NCBI GenBank assembly: GCA_964651515.1
Contig: CAZYYB010000132.1
Coordinates: 1 to 7,287 of the forward strand
Source of the DNA: BOG-1184 sp964651515
GTDB lineage: Bacteria; Fibrobacterota; Chitinivibrionia; Chitinivibrionales; Chitinispirillaceae
DNA: 7,287 nt
Direction: 5' to 3'
Made by a program: the position numbers and the translations under genes. Position 1 is the stretch's first letter. Each line of letters begins with the position of its first letter. This document shows, one piece after another, positions 1 through 6,341 of the stretch. The notes under the pieces were generated by a model that did no database searches, was not told the origin of the DNA, and saw nothing but the letters and a program-made list of their open reading frames with translations.

Positions 1-24
1 CCGGAATGGTGCCCCGGTGCGGTT

Positions 25-36
25 TGTTCTTTGACA
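25..36 (+). promoter_or_regulatory. boxA-like antitermination element
   Basis: TGTTCTTTGACA matches 10 of 12 positions of the E. coli rRNA-leader boxA (TGCTCTTTAACA), which is bound as RNA by NusB/NusE. BoxA elements are known in rRNA leaders and in leaders of some CRISPR arrays. Neither an rRNA gene nor an array follows within this window, so function is inferred from the motif alone. A bulged hairpin (54-60 with 64-71) follows shortly after. It could be a chance match or the remnant of a leader. Confidence 0.3.
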
Positions 37-99
37 TTGTCGGAGTTTTAGCGTCAGCACCTTGTGCGTGAGCCATGTCTGAATCTGATTTTTTGTTCC

Positions 100-136
100 C
101 CCCTCTCCACTCCGTGGAGAGGGGTCGGGGGTGAGG
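100..136. repeat. Palindromic extragenic (REP-like) element
   Basis: An 11-bp perfect stem, CCCCTCTCCAC (100-110) with GTGGAGAGGGG (114-124), encloses the 3-base loop TCC. It is followed directly by a G-rich tail, TCGGGGGTGAGG (125-136). From memory, the combination of a CCCCTCTCC palindrome and a GGGG-T-GAGG tail recurs as a dispersed intergenic element in many bacterial phyla. That recollection was not checked here. No transposase is nearby. Confidence 0.5.
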
Positions 137-160
137 CGGAGAGGTGCCCCTTGGAGGTCG

Positions 161-182
161 AAAAACCGGCAAATTTTGCCGG
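161..182 (-). terminator. Compact hairpin with U-tract, minus strand
   Basis: CCGGCAAA (166-173) and TTTGCCGG (175-182) are perfect inverted repeats around a single base. Read on the minus strand, the hairpin is followed at once by five T residues (complement of 161-165), the layout of a small intrinsic terminator. It would stop leftward transcription that had passed the citrate synthase terminator, or transcripts started in the AT-rich island. The stem is short and half A/T once loop constraints are met, so strength is uncertain. Confidence 0.4.
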
Positions 183-255
183 AATGAGGCCCGGAAAAAA
201 AGCACATTAAAAATAAAAAATTCGATTTATCATTTGAATCAATGAGTTAAGTATG

Positions 256-348
256 AATTTCGTGCAAATTTCGTGCAATTAGAGGGGTTTTCGTGATCGA
301 TATCGCCACTTTTACCCCCATTTAATGATCAAAAACGTGCATTTCGTG
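256..348 (+). repeat. TTTCGTG short direct repeats in AT-rich island
   Basis: The 11-mer AATTTCGTGCA occurs twice back to back (256-266 and 267-277). The core TTTCGTG recurs at 289-295 and 342-348, giving four same-strand copies. The 11-base step of the first pair is about one helical turn, as expected for neighbouring protein sites. The copies adjoin or lie within AT-rich DNA. They could be binding sites, a repeat remnant or a member of a dispersed intergenic family. No partner protein is visible. Confidence 0.5.
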
Positions 349-356
349 ATGGTTTG

Positions 357-457
357 AAAAAGGATAGGCTTCAGGCTTCAGACCTCAGGCTTCAGGAAGG
401 AAAAAGCAGGCTTCGACCGCAGGCCTCAGGAAAAAAGCAAAAAGGATAGGCTTCAGG
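357..457 (+). repeat. Heptamer minisatellite and 19-bp direct repeats
   Basis: AAAAAGGATAGGCTTCAGG occurs identically at 357-375 and 439-457. From 367 to 394 there are four tandem 7-mers: GGCTTCA, GGCTTCA, GACCTCA, GGCTTCA. Degenerate copies follow at 409-415 (GGCTTCG) and 422-428 (GGCCTCA), and another GGCTTCA lies in the second 19-mer. A-rich spacers separate the groups. The pattern suggests slippage plus a segmental duplication. Unit length and spacer sizes do not fit a CRISPR array. Confidence 0.65.
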
Positions 458-458
458 G

Positions 459-538
459 AAAAACAAAGGCGGGTAGAGCCGGAGGGAGGGAGCGTTTATT
501 GATTTTAACGCTCCCTCCCTCCGCCCACCCTACCTTTT
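459..538 (-). terminator. Citrate synthase terminator hairpin over the stop codon
   Basis: The core is a perfect inverted repeat, 481-496 with 507-522, around a 10-base loop; 480/523 adds one pair. An outer, imperfect extension pairs 471-477 with 524-530 and 465-469 with 533-537. On the minus strand the outer stem runs into a U-rich tail (TTTGTTTTT, complement of 467-459). The TAG stop (530-532) sits at an internal loop of this stem, so ribosomes finishing the gene would melt its base. It may therefore combine termination with 3'-end protection. One core arm is all purine apart from one base. Confidence 0.6.
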
Positions 539-1903
539 ATCAATTGGCTGGTAGTGCGAGCCATTGACAACGCTCTTATAGGCCGGGCGGATGATCCTGC
601 CGCCGGACACGATCTCCTCGATCCGGTGCGCCGACCACCCCGCGATCCGGGAGATCGCAAAAATCGGCGTATACAGTTCACGCGGAATGTTCAGCATACT
701 GTAAATGAATCCCGAGTAGAAATCGACATTCGCCGCGGTGGGCTTGGTCTGCTGCTTGATATCGGCAATGACGCGAGGCGCGCACTGCTCCACGGTCCGG
801 TAGAGCTTGTACTCGTCGATCCTGGATTTTTCACAGGCGAGCTCTTCGGCCTTGTCGCGCAGGATCACGGCGCGCGGGTCCGAAAGCGTGTAGACCGCAT
901 GACCGATTCCGTAGATGAGCCCCGACCGGTCGAACGCCTCCTTGCGGAGGATCTTCGTCAGGTAGCGGGTGACCTCGTCCTCGTCCTGCCAGTCCTTGAC
1001 ATTGGCCTTGATATCCTCGAACATCTTCGCCACTTTGATATTCGCGCCGCCGTGTTTGGTCCCCTTGAGCGACCCGACCGCGGCCGCCACGGCCGAGTAG
1101 GTGTCGGTATCCGAGGAGGTCACGACATGAATGGAGAAGGCGGAGTTGTTCCCGCCGCCGTGCTCGGCATGAAGCACCAGGGCGAGGTCGAGAATTTCCG
1201 CTTCGAGCGGTGTAAAGGATGAGTCGGGCCTGACCATGTAAAGAAAATTCTCGGCCGTGCTCAGACCCGGCTGCGGCTTATGAAGATAGAGGCTCTTGTT
1301 GTCGTAGTAGTGGCGTTTCGCCTGGTAGCCGTAGGCAACCATGGTCGGGAAGCGCGCGATGAGCTCGATGCACTGGCGAAGCACGTTGCGGATACCGGTA
1401 TCGTCGGGGTTGTTGTCGTACGAGTACGAGGCAAGGATGGCCCGCGCCAGCTTGTTCATGATATCCGGGCTCGGGGCCGCGAGGATCATGTCTTCGGTAA
1501 ACCCATCGGGCAGGTCGCGGCAGGTATCGAGCATGTCGTTGAAATGACCGAGCTGAACACGGGAAGGGAGGTGACCGAACAGGAGCAGGTAGACCACCTC
1601 ATGGAACCCGTGGCGCTCCTCGGCCTGGAAGCCCCGTACGATCTCCTCGATATCGATGCCGCGATACCGCAGCCGGCCCTCGACCGAAACCTTTTCGTTC
1701 TCATCCACGATATAGCCGTGCACGTCGCCGATGCTCGTCAGGCCGACGAGAACGCCGGTGCCGTCGGCATTGCGCAGGCCCCGCTTGACATTATACTTCT
1801 GGTACAATGCCGGTTCGATGGAGCCCGACTCAACGGATATTTTTGTCAGGTTGTCTAAATACTGCCGCTCAAATTCGGAAACCTGTCTCCGATCGATATT
1901 CAT
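530..1903 (-). CDS. gltA: Citrate synthase
   Basis: This is the TCA entry enzyme, condensing oxaloacetate and acetyl-CoA to citrate in the cytoplasm. Counting from the longer start at 1924 (464 residues), the catalytic signatures are His291 in KGTKHGGAN, His342 in GIGHAVYTLSDPRA and Asp401 in NVDFYSG. These correspond to the His/His/Asp set of E. coli GltA (264/305/362). Substrate-binding arginines are at 351 and 426. Ala343 replaces the Arg common in GFGHRVY enzymes; I associate GIGHAVY with the longer clostridial/Bacteroidota-type synthases. I chose the ATG at 1901-1903 (457 residues) because AGAGG lies 5 bases before it, whereas the ATG at 1922-1924 has only GGAG about 18 bases away. A 2-methylcitrate synthase role cannot be excluded, but no prp genes are nearby. 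Confidence 0.93.
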   Translation of the reverse strand: MNIDRRQVSEFERQYLDNLTKISVESGSIEPALYQKYNVKRGLRNADGTGVLVGLTSIGDVHGYIVDENEKVSVEGRLRYRGIDIEEIVRGFQAEERHGFHEVVYLLLFGHLPSRVQLGHFNDMLDTCRDLPDGFTEDMILAAPSPDIMNKLARAILASYSYDNNPDDTGIRNVLRQCIELIARFPTMVAYGYQAKRHYYDNKSLYLHKPQPGLSTAENFLYMVRPDSSFTPLEAEILDLALVLHAEHGGGNNSAFSIHVVTSSDTDTYSAVAAAVGSLKGTKHGGANIKVAKMFEDIKANVKDWQDEDEVTRYLTKILRKEAFDRSGLIYGIGHAVYTLSDPRAVILRDKAEELACEKSRIDEYKLYRTVEQCAPRVIADIKQQTKPTAANVDFYSGFIYSMLNIPRELYTPIFAISRIAGWSAHRIEEIVSGGRIIRPAYKSVVNGSHYQPIDKR

Positions 1904-1924
1904 TGCCGCCTCTTCTCTTGCCAT

Positions 1925-2112
1925 GCCGTTCTAATGCTCTGCTCCGGTACCGCCGTTCGGCGCAGGCACCCGGACGCGGGGAAAAATACATCGTATCATG
2001 GCACGGGGCATATCAAATATTGAATCGCCCGGCTGCGTCTGCTATTTTTCAAAAGAGAGTATGGGCGCCCGAGTGTGGAGGCGGCAAATGAAGGGGAAGC
2101 GGAGAAATTTTA
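1925..2112. promoter_or_regulatory. Divergent control region, citrate synthase / queF
   Basis: This gap separates the minus-strand citrate synthase gene from plus-strand queF, so both promoters should lie here. For queF the best fit is TTGAAT (2020-2025), 17 bases, TATTTT (2043-2048), each box matching 4 of 6 consensus positions. For citrate synthase, TTGATA (complement of 2011-2016) with TACGAT (complement of 1990-1995) has a short 15-base spacer and is weak. The -35 boxes would nearly abut, within the imperfect palindrome TCAAATATTGA (2013-2023), which could couple the two genes. I saw no preQ1 riboswitch fold. Confidence 0.35.
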
Positions 2113-2574
2113 ATGTTCAAAGACATCGTATCGCTCGATGACGCGGTGAAAAACGGTGCGCTTCCCGCCATCGAAACTTTTCCCTGCCCGTTCTCCCCGG
2201 CGAGCACCGGAAGCGGCATCGTACGGATCGTCTTTCCGGAATTCACCTGCGTCTGCCCGCGCACCGGCTACCCCGATTTTGCCGGTATTACCGTTTGCTA
2301 CCTTCCCGGCGGCCTCTGCATGGAGCTGAAATCCTGGAAGCTGTATCTGAACTCATTTCGCATGGTGGGGGCGTTTCACGAGGCGGTAACCGGTTTTCTT
2401 TTCGAAACGCTCGATAAGCTTCTTGCGCCGGCCTGGCTCATCGTGGTCGGCGATTTTTTCCCCCGGGGCAATGTCGATACCACCGTCATTTTCGAATCGA
2501 AGACCGCACGGCCCGGCGGTGCGGATCTTTTGATCGGACACTATTCGCCGCGATGCCGCGATTTCAGCGGATAG
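2113..2574 (+). CDS. queF: NADPH-dependent 7-cyano-7-deazaguanine reductase
   Basis: QueF reduces the nitrile of preQ0 to the amine preQ1 with two NADPH, the last free-base step before insertion into tRNA for queuosine. At 153 residues it is the short, single-domain (B. subtilis-type) form. Cys48 in TCVCPRTGYPDF is the thioimide-forming nucleophile, Asp55 the proton donor, and His89-Glu90 in GAFHEA the substrate-binding pair. Their spacing equals that of B. subtilis Cys55/Asp62/His96/Glu97. The QueF motif reads ELKSWKLY (71-78), where ESKSLKLY is common. The ATG has GGAG 8 bases upstream. The aminotransferase gene starts 13 bases after the stop, so the two are probably cotranscribed. queC, queD, queE and tgt are not in the window. 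Confidence 0.95.
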   Translation: MFKDIVSLDDAVKNGALPAIETFPCPFSPASTGSGIVRIVFPEFTCVCPRTGYPDFAGITVCYLPGGLCMELKSWKLYLNSFRMVGAFHEAVTGFLFETLDKLLAPAWLIVVGDFFPRGNVDTTVIFESKTARPGGADLLIGHYSPRCRDFSG

Positions 2575-2587
2575 CCCTGGAGGTCGG

Positions 2588-3781
2588 ATGACTCGTTTTT
2601 CACAGAGCGCCCAAAAGTTGCGTTCGTCGGAGATCAGGCGGCTCATGGCGCTCGCCGCAGACCCGTCGATCATCTCTTTTTCCGGCGGAATGCCGGCGGC
2701 AAGCCTTCTCCCCACCTCGATCATCGATGAAATTTACGGTTCACTCTCTCTCCAGGCCAAGCAGGCGGCTTTGCAGTACGGCCCGACCGCCGGCTACCCT
2801 CCCCTTCTCGCCTCACTCACCGGGTACCTGCAATCGAAGGGGTTGCCGTTCAAAGGCCAGAGTCTCATCATCACGACCGGCGCCCAGCAGGCGATCAATC
2901 TCCTGAGCAAGACCATGCTCGATCCCGGCGACGTCGTAGTGACCGAAAACCCGAGCTTCATCGGCGCGCTGGCGGCGTTTCTCTCCTACGGCGCCTCCAT
3001 GGCGGCCGCTCCGCTTGACGACGACGGAATCGTCGTGGCCGACCTTAAAAAGGTGCTCGATGCCCAGGGCGATCGGGTAAAAATGGTGTACCTCAATCCA
3101 TCGTTCCAGAATCCTTCCGGGATCATTTACTCCGAAAAACGGCGGCAAGAGGTGCTGGACCTGCTGGAGGGGCGCGATCTCTGCCTCCTGGAGGACGATC
3201 CCTACGGCGAACTCTATTTCGATGAATCCGACAGGCCGCTTACCGTTCCCCTGAAGGCCATGTCCTCCCCGGAAGCGCCGGTCTGCTATGTTGGATCTTT
3301 TGCAAAAATATTCGGTCCGGGCCTTCGACTCGGCTGGCTTCTGGGTCCCGAAGAGATCGTGCAGAAGTGCGAACTGGCAAAGCAGTCCATGGACGCCTGC
3401 TCCTCGACCTTTACCGAGGTTCTCGCCCATGAGTACCTCCGAACCGGGAAGCTGCCGCGCTACCTTGCGACCGTCCGCACCGCCTATGCCCGACGGGCGG
3501 GCATCATGCTCGATGCGCTGGCGGCAACCATGCCCTCGTCGGTAACCTGGACCCGGCCCCGGGGAGGGTTCTACATCTGGGTCACCATGCCTGCGTCAAT
3601 CGACGCATCGCGGGTTTTTGCCGAGGCGATCAAGCGGCGGGCGGCCTTCGTGACCGGGAATGCCTTCGATCCGTACGGCGAGCGGAACAACAGTTTCCGC
3701 ATGGCATTTGCCCATACGCCCGAAGAAAAAATCGCCGAGGGCGTCCGCATCATCGCCGACGCCGTGCGCTCCTGCGGGTGA
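2588..3781 (+). CDS. PLP-dependent aminotransferase, class I/II
   Basis: This is a fold-type I aminotransferase of 397 residues, the usual length for the LysN/Aro8/MocR-like branch (2-aminoadipate, aromatic or branched-chain amino acid transaminases). Visible signatures are GPTAGYPPL (65-73), the phosphate-loop TTGAQQAI (96-103), Asn175 in FQNPSG, Asp203 and Tyr206 in EDDPYGEL (pairing with the pyridine nitrogen and O3'), the Schiff-base Lys240 in SFAKIFGPGLRLGW, and Arg371 in NSFRMAF, which should bind the substrate carboxylate. There is no N-terminal GntR-type DNA-binding domain, so it is an enzyme and not a MocR regulator. GGAGG at 2579-2583 precedes the ATG by 4 bases. It follows queF by 13 bases. 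The substrate cannot be decided from sequence or context. Confidence 0.9.
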   Translation: MTRFSQSAQKLRSSEIRRLMALAADPSIISFSGGMPAASLLPTSIIDEIYGSLSLQAKQAALQYGPTAGYPPLLASLTGYLQSKGLPFKGQSLIITTGAQQAINLLSKTMLDPGDVVVTENPSFIGALAAFLSYGASMAAAPLDDDGIVVADLKKVLDAQGDRVKMVYLNPSFQNPSGIIYSEKRRQEVLDLLEGRDLCLLEDDPYGELYFDESDRPLTVPLKAMSSPEAPVCYVGSFAKIFGPGLRLGWLLGPEEIVQKCELAKQSMDACSSTFTEVLAHEYLRTGKLPRYLATVRTAYARRAGIMLDALAATMPSSVTWTRPRGGFYIWVTMPASIDASRVFAEAIKRRAAFVTGNAFDPYGERNNSFRMAFAHTPEEKIAEGVRIIADAVRSCG

Positions 3782-3798
3782 GCCGGAAGTCATTGGAA

Positions 3799-3829
3799 TA
3801 TTGGCAATAAGCTGATTTTGTAGTATATT
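3799..3829 (+). promoter_or_regulatory. Sigma70-type promoter for the coiled-coil gene
   Basis: TTGGCA (3801-3806) and TATATT (3824-3829) each match 5 of 6 consensus positions and are 17 bases apart, the optimal spacing. Transcription should begin near 3836, leaving a leader of about 57 bases. The palindrome TATTGGCAATA (3799-3809; TATTG and CAATA around one base) covers the -35 box and could be an operator. The leader has a small hairpin, GTAGT-CCCC-ACTAC (3859-3872), ahead of the ribosome site AGGAG (3882-3886). This suggests the gene has its own promoter apart from the queF operon. Confidence 0.6.
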
Positions 3830-3892
3830 GTAATGAGAATTTTCAGCCAGGACGGCAGGTAGTCCCCACTACAACGGCATGAGGAGCTCCCT

Positions 3893-6241
3893 ATGCGCCT
3901 GAAGGATCAGTTTATCCCACAACGCGGTGAACGAGCGGGTGCTCATTCCCGTCTCTCCCTGCGATTGATCTTGTGCGCCATCATCGGCGCCGGTTGCGTG
4001 CTCACCTCTTCCGCTAAAACCGGGAGCGGCGAACTCTCCGTCGATAGCATCGATGCCCGGATTGCGGTTTTGCAGAAGCGGGTCGATTCATTTTCAACCG
4101 TCATGAAGACCTTGCGCGACGACAGCGCCCGGGCGGTCGCTCCGGCGGTGGCCGCGGGCTCGCCGCAGGCGAAACAGCTCGCCGATATCCAGGATGCACT
4201 GGCGAAGAGCAGGAGTGCCGCCGCCGACCTGAAGGCGAGTTACAATAAGGCGCGCCAGGACAGCGTGGCGCTTGCCGAAAAATTCCATGGCCAGCTTTCC
4301 GCCCTGCGGAAAACGGGCGACAGTCTTGACAAGGCCATCGTCGCCGCACGGGCGGCCGCCGCCATCCACGGCGGACATGCCGCCCCGCGGGACTCCCTCG
4401 CCGACCAGCGCGCCATGGCCCGCTTGCAGGCCGATGCGTCGCGCGACGATTCCCTCCTGCGCATCCGCGAACAGGAGCTCGCCGCGCTGACGGCCGCCGC
4501 CGCAAAGTTCGGCCAGGACTCGCTGGCGGCCGAAAAACAGCGATCGGACGATCACGCCCGGTTTCTCGGCCGGCTGCACGTTCTTGACAGCCAGGTCCAG
4601 GCGTCGGATGCAGAACTGGACAAGGTCCTTACCGCACGCGCATCCGGGAAAACGGAAAAAACGCGGAAAATCGCCCAGCTGCAGGATACCCTCAAGCAGA
4701 TGGGGAGCCAGAAACAGCAGTATGCCGACCGGATAGCCGCCCTGAACAAGGAGGTCGGCCTTCTCGGTACCGAGCGGGCGACCCTCGCGAAATCCGCCGG
4801 CGACGAGCAGAGCAGATACGCCTCCCTCCGCGCGCCCTATGCCGATGCTGTTGCCAAAGCGGAAGCCGACGCGCAGAGTCTTTCGCAGGACAAACCGGTG
4901 CTCCAGGCCCTGAAAACGAAACTCTCTCTCGACAGCCAGATCACCGTTGCGCGGGAACTGCTCGACCAGGCGATCCAGGCGCAGGGGAGCCGGAAGAAAG
5001 GCAGCCAGGCAGCGGTGGATTCCCGCGAAGCGAACCTCGACACGCTGCTTGCGGTGCGCGATTCCATCGCCGGGACGACCCCGGGGTTGAAGGAGCGGGA
5101 GGCGTCATTCGCGGCCGGGGGCGGCGGCATCGGTTCGCTCGTCGACAGCGCCCTTGCGGCGAACGCCGCATCCGTTGCGGCGGCGGAGGCGGTGCGCGAT
5201 GCCGCCCGTAAGAACCTGGCGCAGTTCGACCAGGCGAATCCTCCGGTCAAAAGCGCCGCCCCGATCCGGCTGGCACTCATGGACAGCATGATCGTCGGCA
5301 AGAAAAAGGAGGCCATCGAGCTGACCGATTTGAGCGACTCCTTGAATATCCTGATCGAAGGGCAGCAGAAGGTGCTGAACGACCAGACCTCCCTTTCGCA
5401 AGCCGAGGAGGCCTCAGCCGACAGCCTGGCCCGCAGCAGGAACGGTGAAAAGGCGGCGCTCGTCGCCAACCGGGTAACTTTGCAGCACGACATGTACGTC
5501 GCCGACTCAACCGATATGGCGTCGATTCTCCACCTGCGAAGTCTCGCCGACGCGGATGCAAAACAGAAGGCGACGCTCCAGGCTGAAATCGATAAAGCCA
5601 GTGCGGCGATCGCAAAGGATAAGCTGGATCTCTCGGCGATTCAGGAAAAAGATAAGCTGGCGGCGACGAGCGCCGCCGGCCAGAAAAGCAGGGCCGACAG
5701 CATACAGGCGGCGCAGCAGAAGCTGCTCGCCGATCTTACCGATGCGCAGGCGAAAAACGCCCAGGACATTGCCGCGCTGGAGACCCAGGCGGCCGCAGCG
5801 GTGAAGGCCGCCTCCGGCCCCATTGCCGGGAGTGCCGCAGCACTTGCCGAAAACGATAAAACGACGGCATCGCTCCAGGCGAACCTGGATGCACTCAGGA
5901 AATCGTCAACCTCCGGAAAGCAATCGGTGCAGGATGCGGTGAAGAAAATCGAAACCGAAATGGCCGCGGCGAACAAGATCATCGATAACGCCCGGAACAG
6001 GATCGCGGCGCTCACGGAAAAAAGGGCAACCCTCGCCGCCGCCTCCGCGCAACTGAAAAAGGACCAGGATCAGGCCATGCAGGAGTTCAACGACATCTAT
6101 TCCCTTCTTTCAAACAAGAAAATCGACGACGCGAGCAGCCGATTCAAGCAGGATGAAGCCTTTCTCAGGAAGAACCTGGATTCGGAACATTTCAAGGCGA
6201 TCAAGTCGACTATCCAGAGGATGGTAAAAGAGGGCCAGTAG
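3893..6241 (+). CDS. Exported long coiled-coil protein, unrecognised family
   Basis: I do not recognise this 782-residue protein. The N terminus is basic (Arg/Lys to residue 24) with a hydrophobic stretch (about 25-38) and a plausible signal peptidase I site after Ser-Ser-Ala (39-41), so export is likely. Cys35 has Gly at -3 and is a poor lipobox. The rest is almost all Ala/Asp/Lys/Gln/Ser-rich helix with coiled-coil character. Likely breaks are at Pro/Gly clusters: 83-91, 159-166, 393-400, the GGGG run 409-412, 449-457 and 638-647. Asp-Ser pairs occur 19 times. The last about 55 residues (from EFNDIYSLL, 731) are less repetitive and resemble a TPR-like helical pair. AGGAG lies 6 bases before the ATG. 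It may be a periplasmic tether, scaffold or envelope-spanning rod; an SMC-like role is unlikely because no ATPase motifs are present. Confidence 0.85.
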   Translation: MRLKDQFIPQRGERAGAHSRLSLRLILCAIIGAGCVLTSSAKTGSGELSVDSIDARIAVLQKRVDSFSTVMKTLRDDSARAVAPAVAAGSPQAKQLADIQDALAKSRSAAADLKASYNKARQDSVALAEKFHGQLSALRKTGDSLDKAIVAARAAAAIHGGHAAPRDSLADQRAMARLQADASRDDSLLRIREQELAALTAAAAKFGQDSLAAEKQRSDDHARFLGRLHVLDSQVQASDAELDKVLTARASGKTEKTRKIAQLQDTLKQMGSQKQQYADRIAALNKEVGLLGTERATLAKSAGDEQSRYASLRAPYADAVAKAEADAQSLSQDKPVLQALKTKLSLDSQITVARELLDQAIQAQGSRKKGSQAAVDSREANLDTLLAVRDSIAGTTPGLKEREASFAAGGGGIGSLVDSALAANAASVAAAEAVRDAARKNLAQFDQANPPVKSAAPIRLALMDSMIVGKKKEAIELTDLSDSLNILIEGQQKVLNDQTSLSQAEEASADSLARSRNGEKAALVANRVTLQHDMYVADSTDMASILHLRSLADADAKQKATLQAEIDKASAAIAKDKLDLSAIQEKDKLAATSAAGQKSRADSIQAAQQKLLADLTDAQAKNAQDIAALETQAAAAVKAASGPIAGSAAALAENDKTTASLQANLDALRKSSTSGKQSVQDAVKKIETEMAAANKIIDNARNRIAALTEKRATLAAASAQLKKDQDQAMQEFNDIYSLLSNKKIDDASSRFKQDEAFLRKNLDSEHFKAIKSTIQRMVKEGQ

Positions 6242-6266
6242 ATAAGGCTATCAGGTGGGGGCACCA

Positions 6267-6288
6267 CCGTGCGGAAGAAACCGCACGG
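6267..6288. terminator. GC hairpin between convergent genes
   Basis: CCGTGCGG (6267-6274) and CCGCACGG (6281-6288) form a perfect 8-bp stem around AAGAAA. It lies 25 bases after the coiled-coil gene stop and 53 bases past the stop of the opposing gene. No T-run follows on either strand (plus: GGAAAAG; minus: TGGTGCC), so it is a poor classical intrinsic terminator. It may still block or stabilise both 3' ends. A T6 run on the plus strand (6316-6321) is too far away to act with it. Confidence 0.4.
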
Positions 6289-6341
6289 GAAAAGATCCGG
6301 AGAAAGAATTTTGACTTTTTTAAAAGCAACCTGAATCGTAT

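Larger units (their letters stand above)
1..529. other. Gene-free, repeat-rich intergenic block
   Basis: I found no credible coding sequence here on either strand. The stretch holds, in order, a boxA-like 12-mer (25-36), a palindromic element with a G-rich tail (100-136), a hairpin with a T-run on its minus-strand 3' side (161-182), an AT-rich island (by my count 16 G/C in the 70 bases 191-260), four TTTCGTG copies (258-348), a heptamer/19-bp repeat cluster (357-457) and the citrate synthase terminator hairpin. Its composition is unlike the GC-rich genes on its right. The gene to the left lies outside the window. Confidence 0.75.

Noticed and set aside
357..457. CRISPR array
   Set aside because: Units are 7 bases and in direct tandem, the 19-bp repeat occurs only twice, and there are no regular unique spacers or cas genes.
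554..1858. Long plus-strand open frames (554-1222, 1280-1858) opposite citrate synthase
   Set aside because: Both lie wholly antisense to a well-conserved enzyme gene, share one frame as expected from GC-rich third positions, and their products look like Arg/Val/Asp-rich shadows without motifs or good ribosome sites.
1980..2112. preQ1 riboswitch before queF
   Set aside because: I could not find a class I-like stem with a matching A-rich tail near the ribosome site. A covariance-model scan would settle it.
2813..3430. 205-codon minus-strand frame inside the aminotransferase
   Set aside because: It is antisense to a gene with all PLP-enzyme signatures; its product has no recognisable motif.
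3983..4000. Lipoprotein lipobox at Cys35 of the coiled-coil protein
   Set aside because: The residues before the Cys are Ile-Gly-Ala-Gly, which puts Gly at -3 where Leu/Val/Ile is expected; a signal peptidase I site after residue 41 fits better.
4837..5493. Ser/Ala/Arg-rich minus-strand frames inside the coiled-coil gene (also 5641-6015 and 4094-4579)
   Set aside because: They mirror the Ala/Asp/Ser-rich codons of the sense gene, and the sense gene has a clear promoter, ribosome site and signal peptide.
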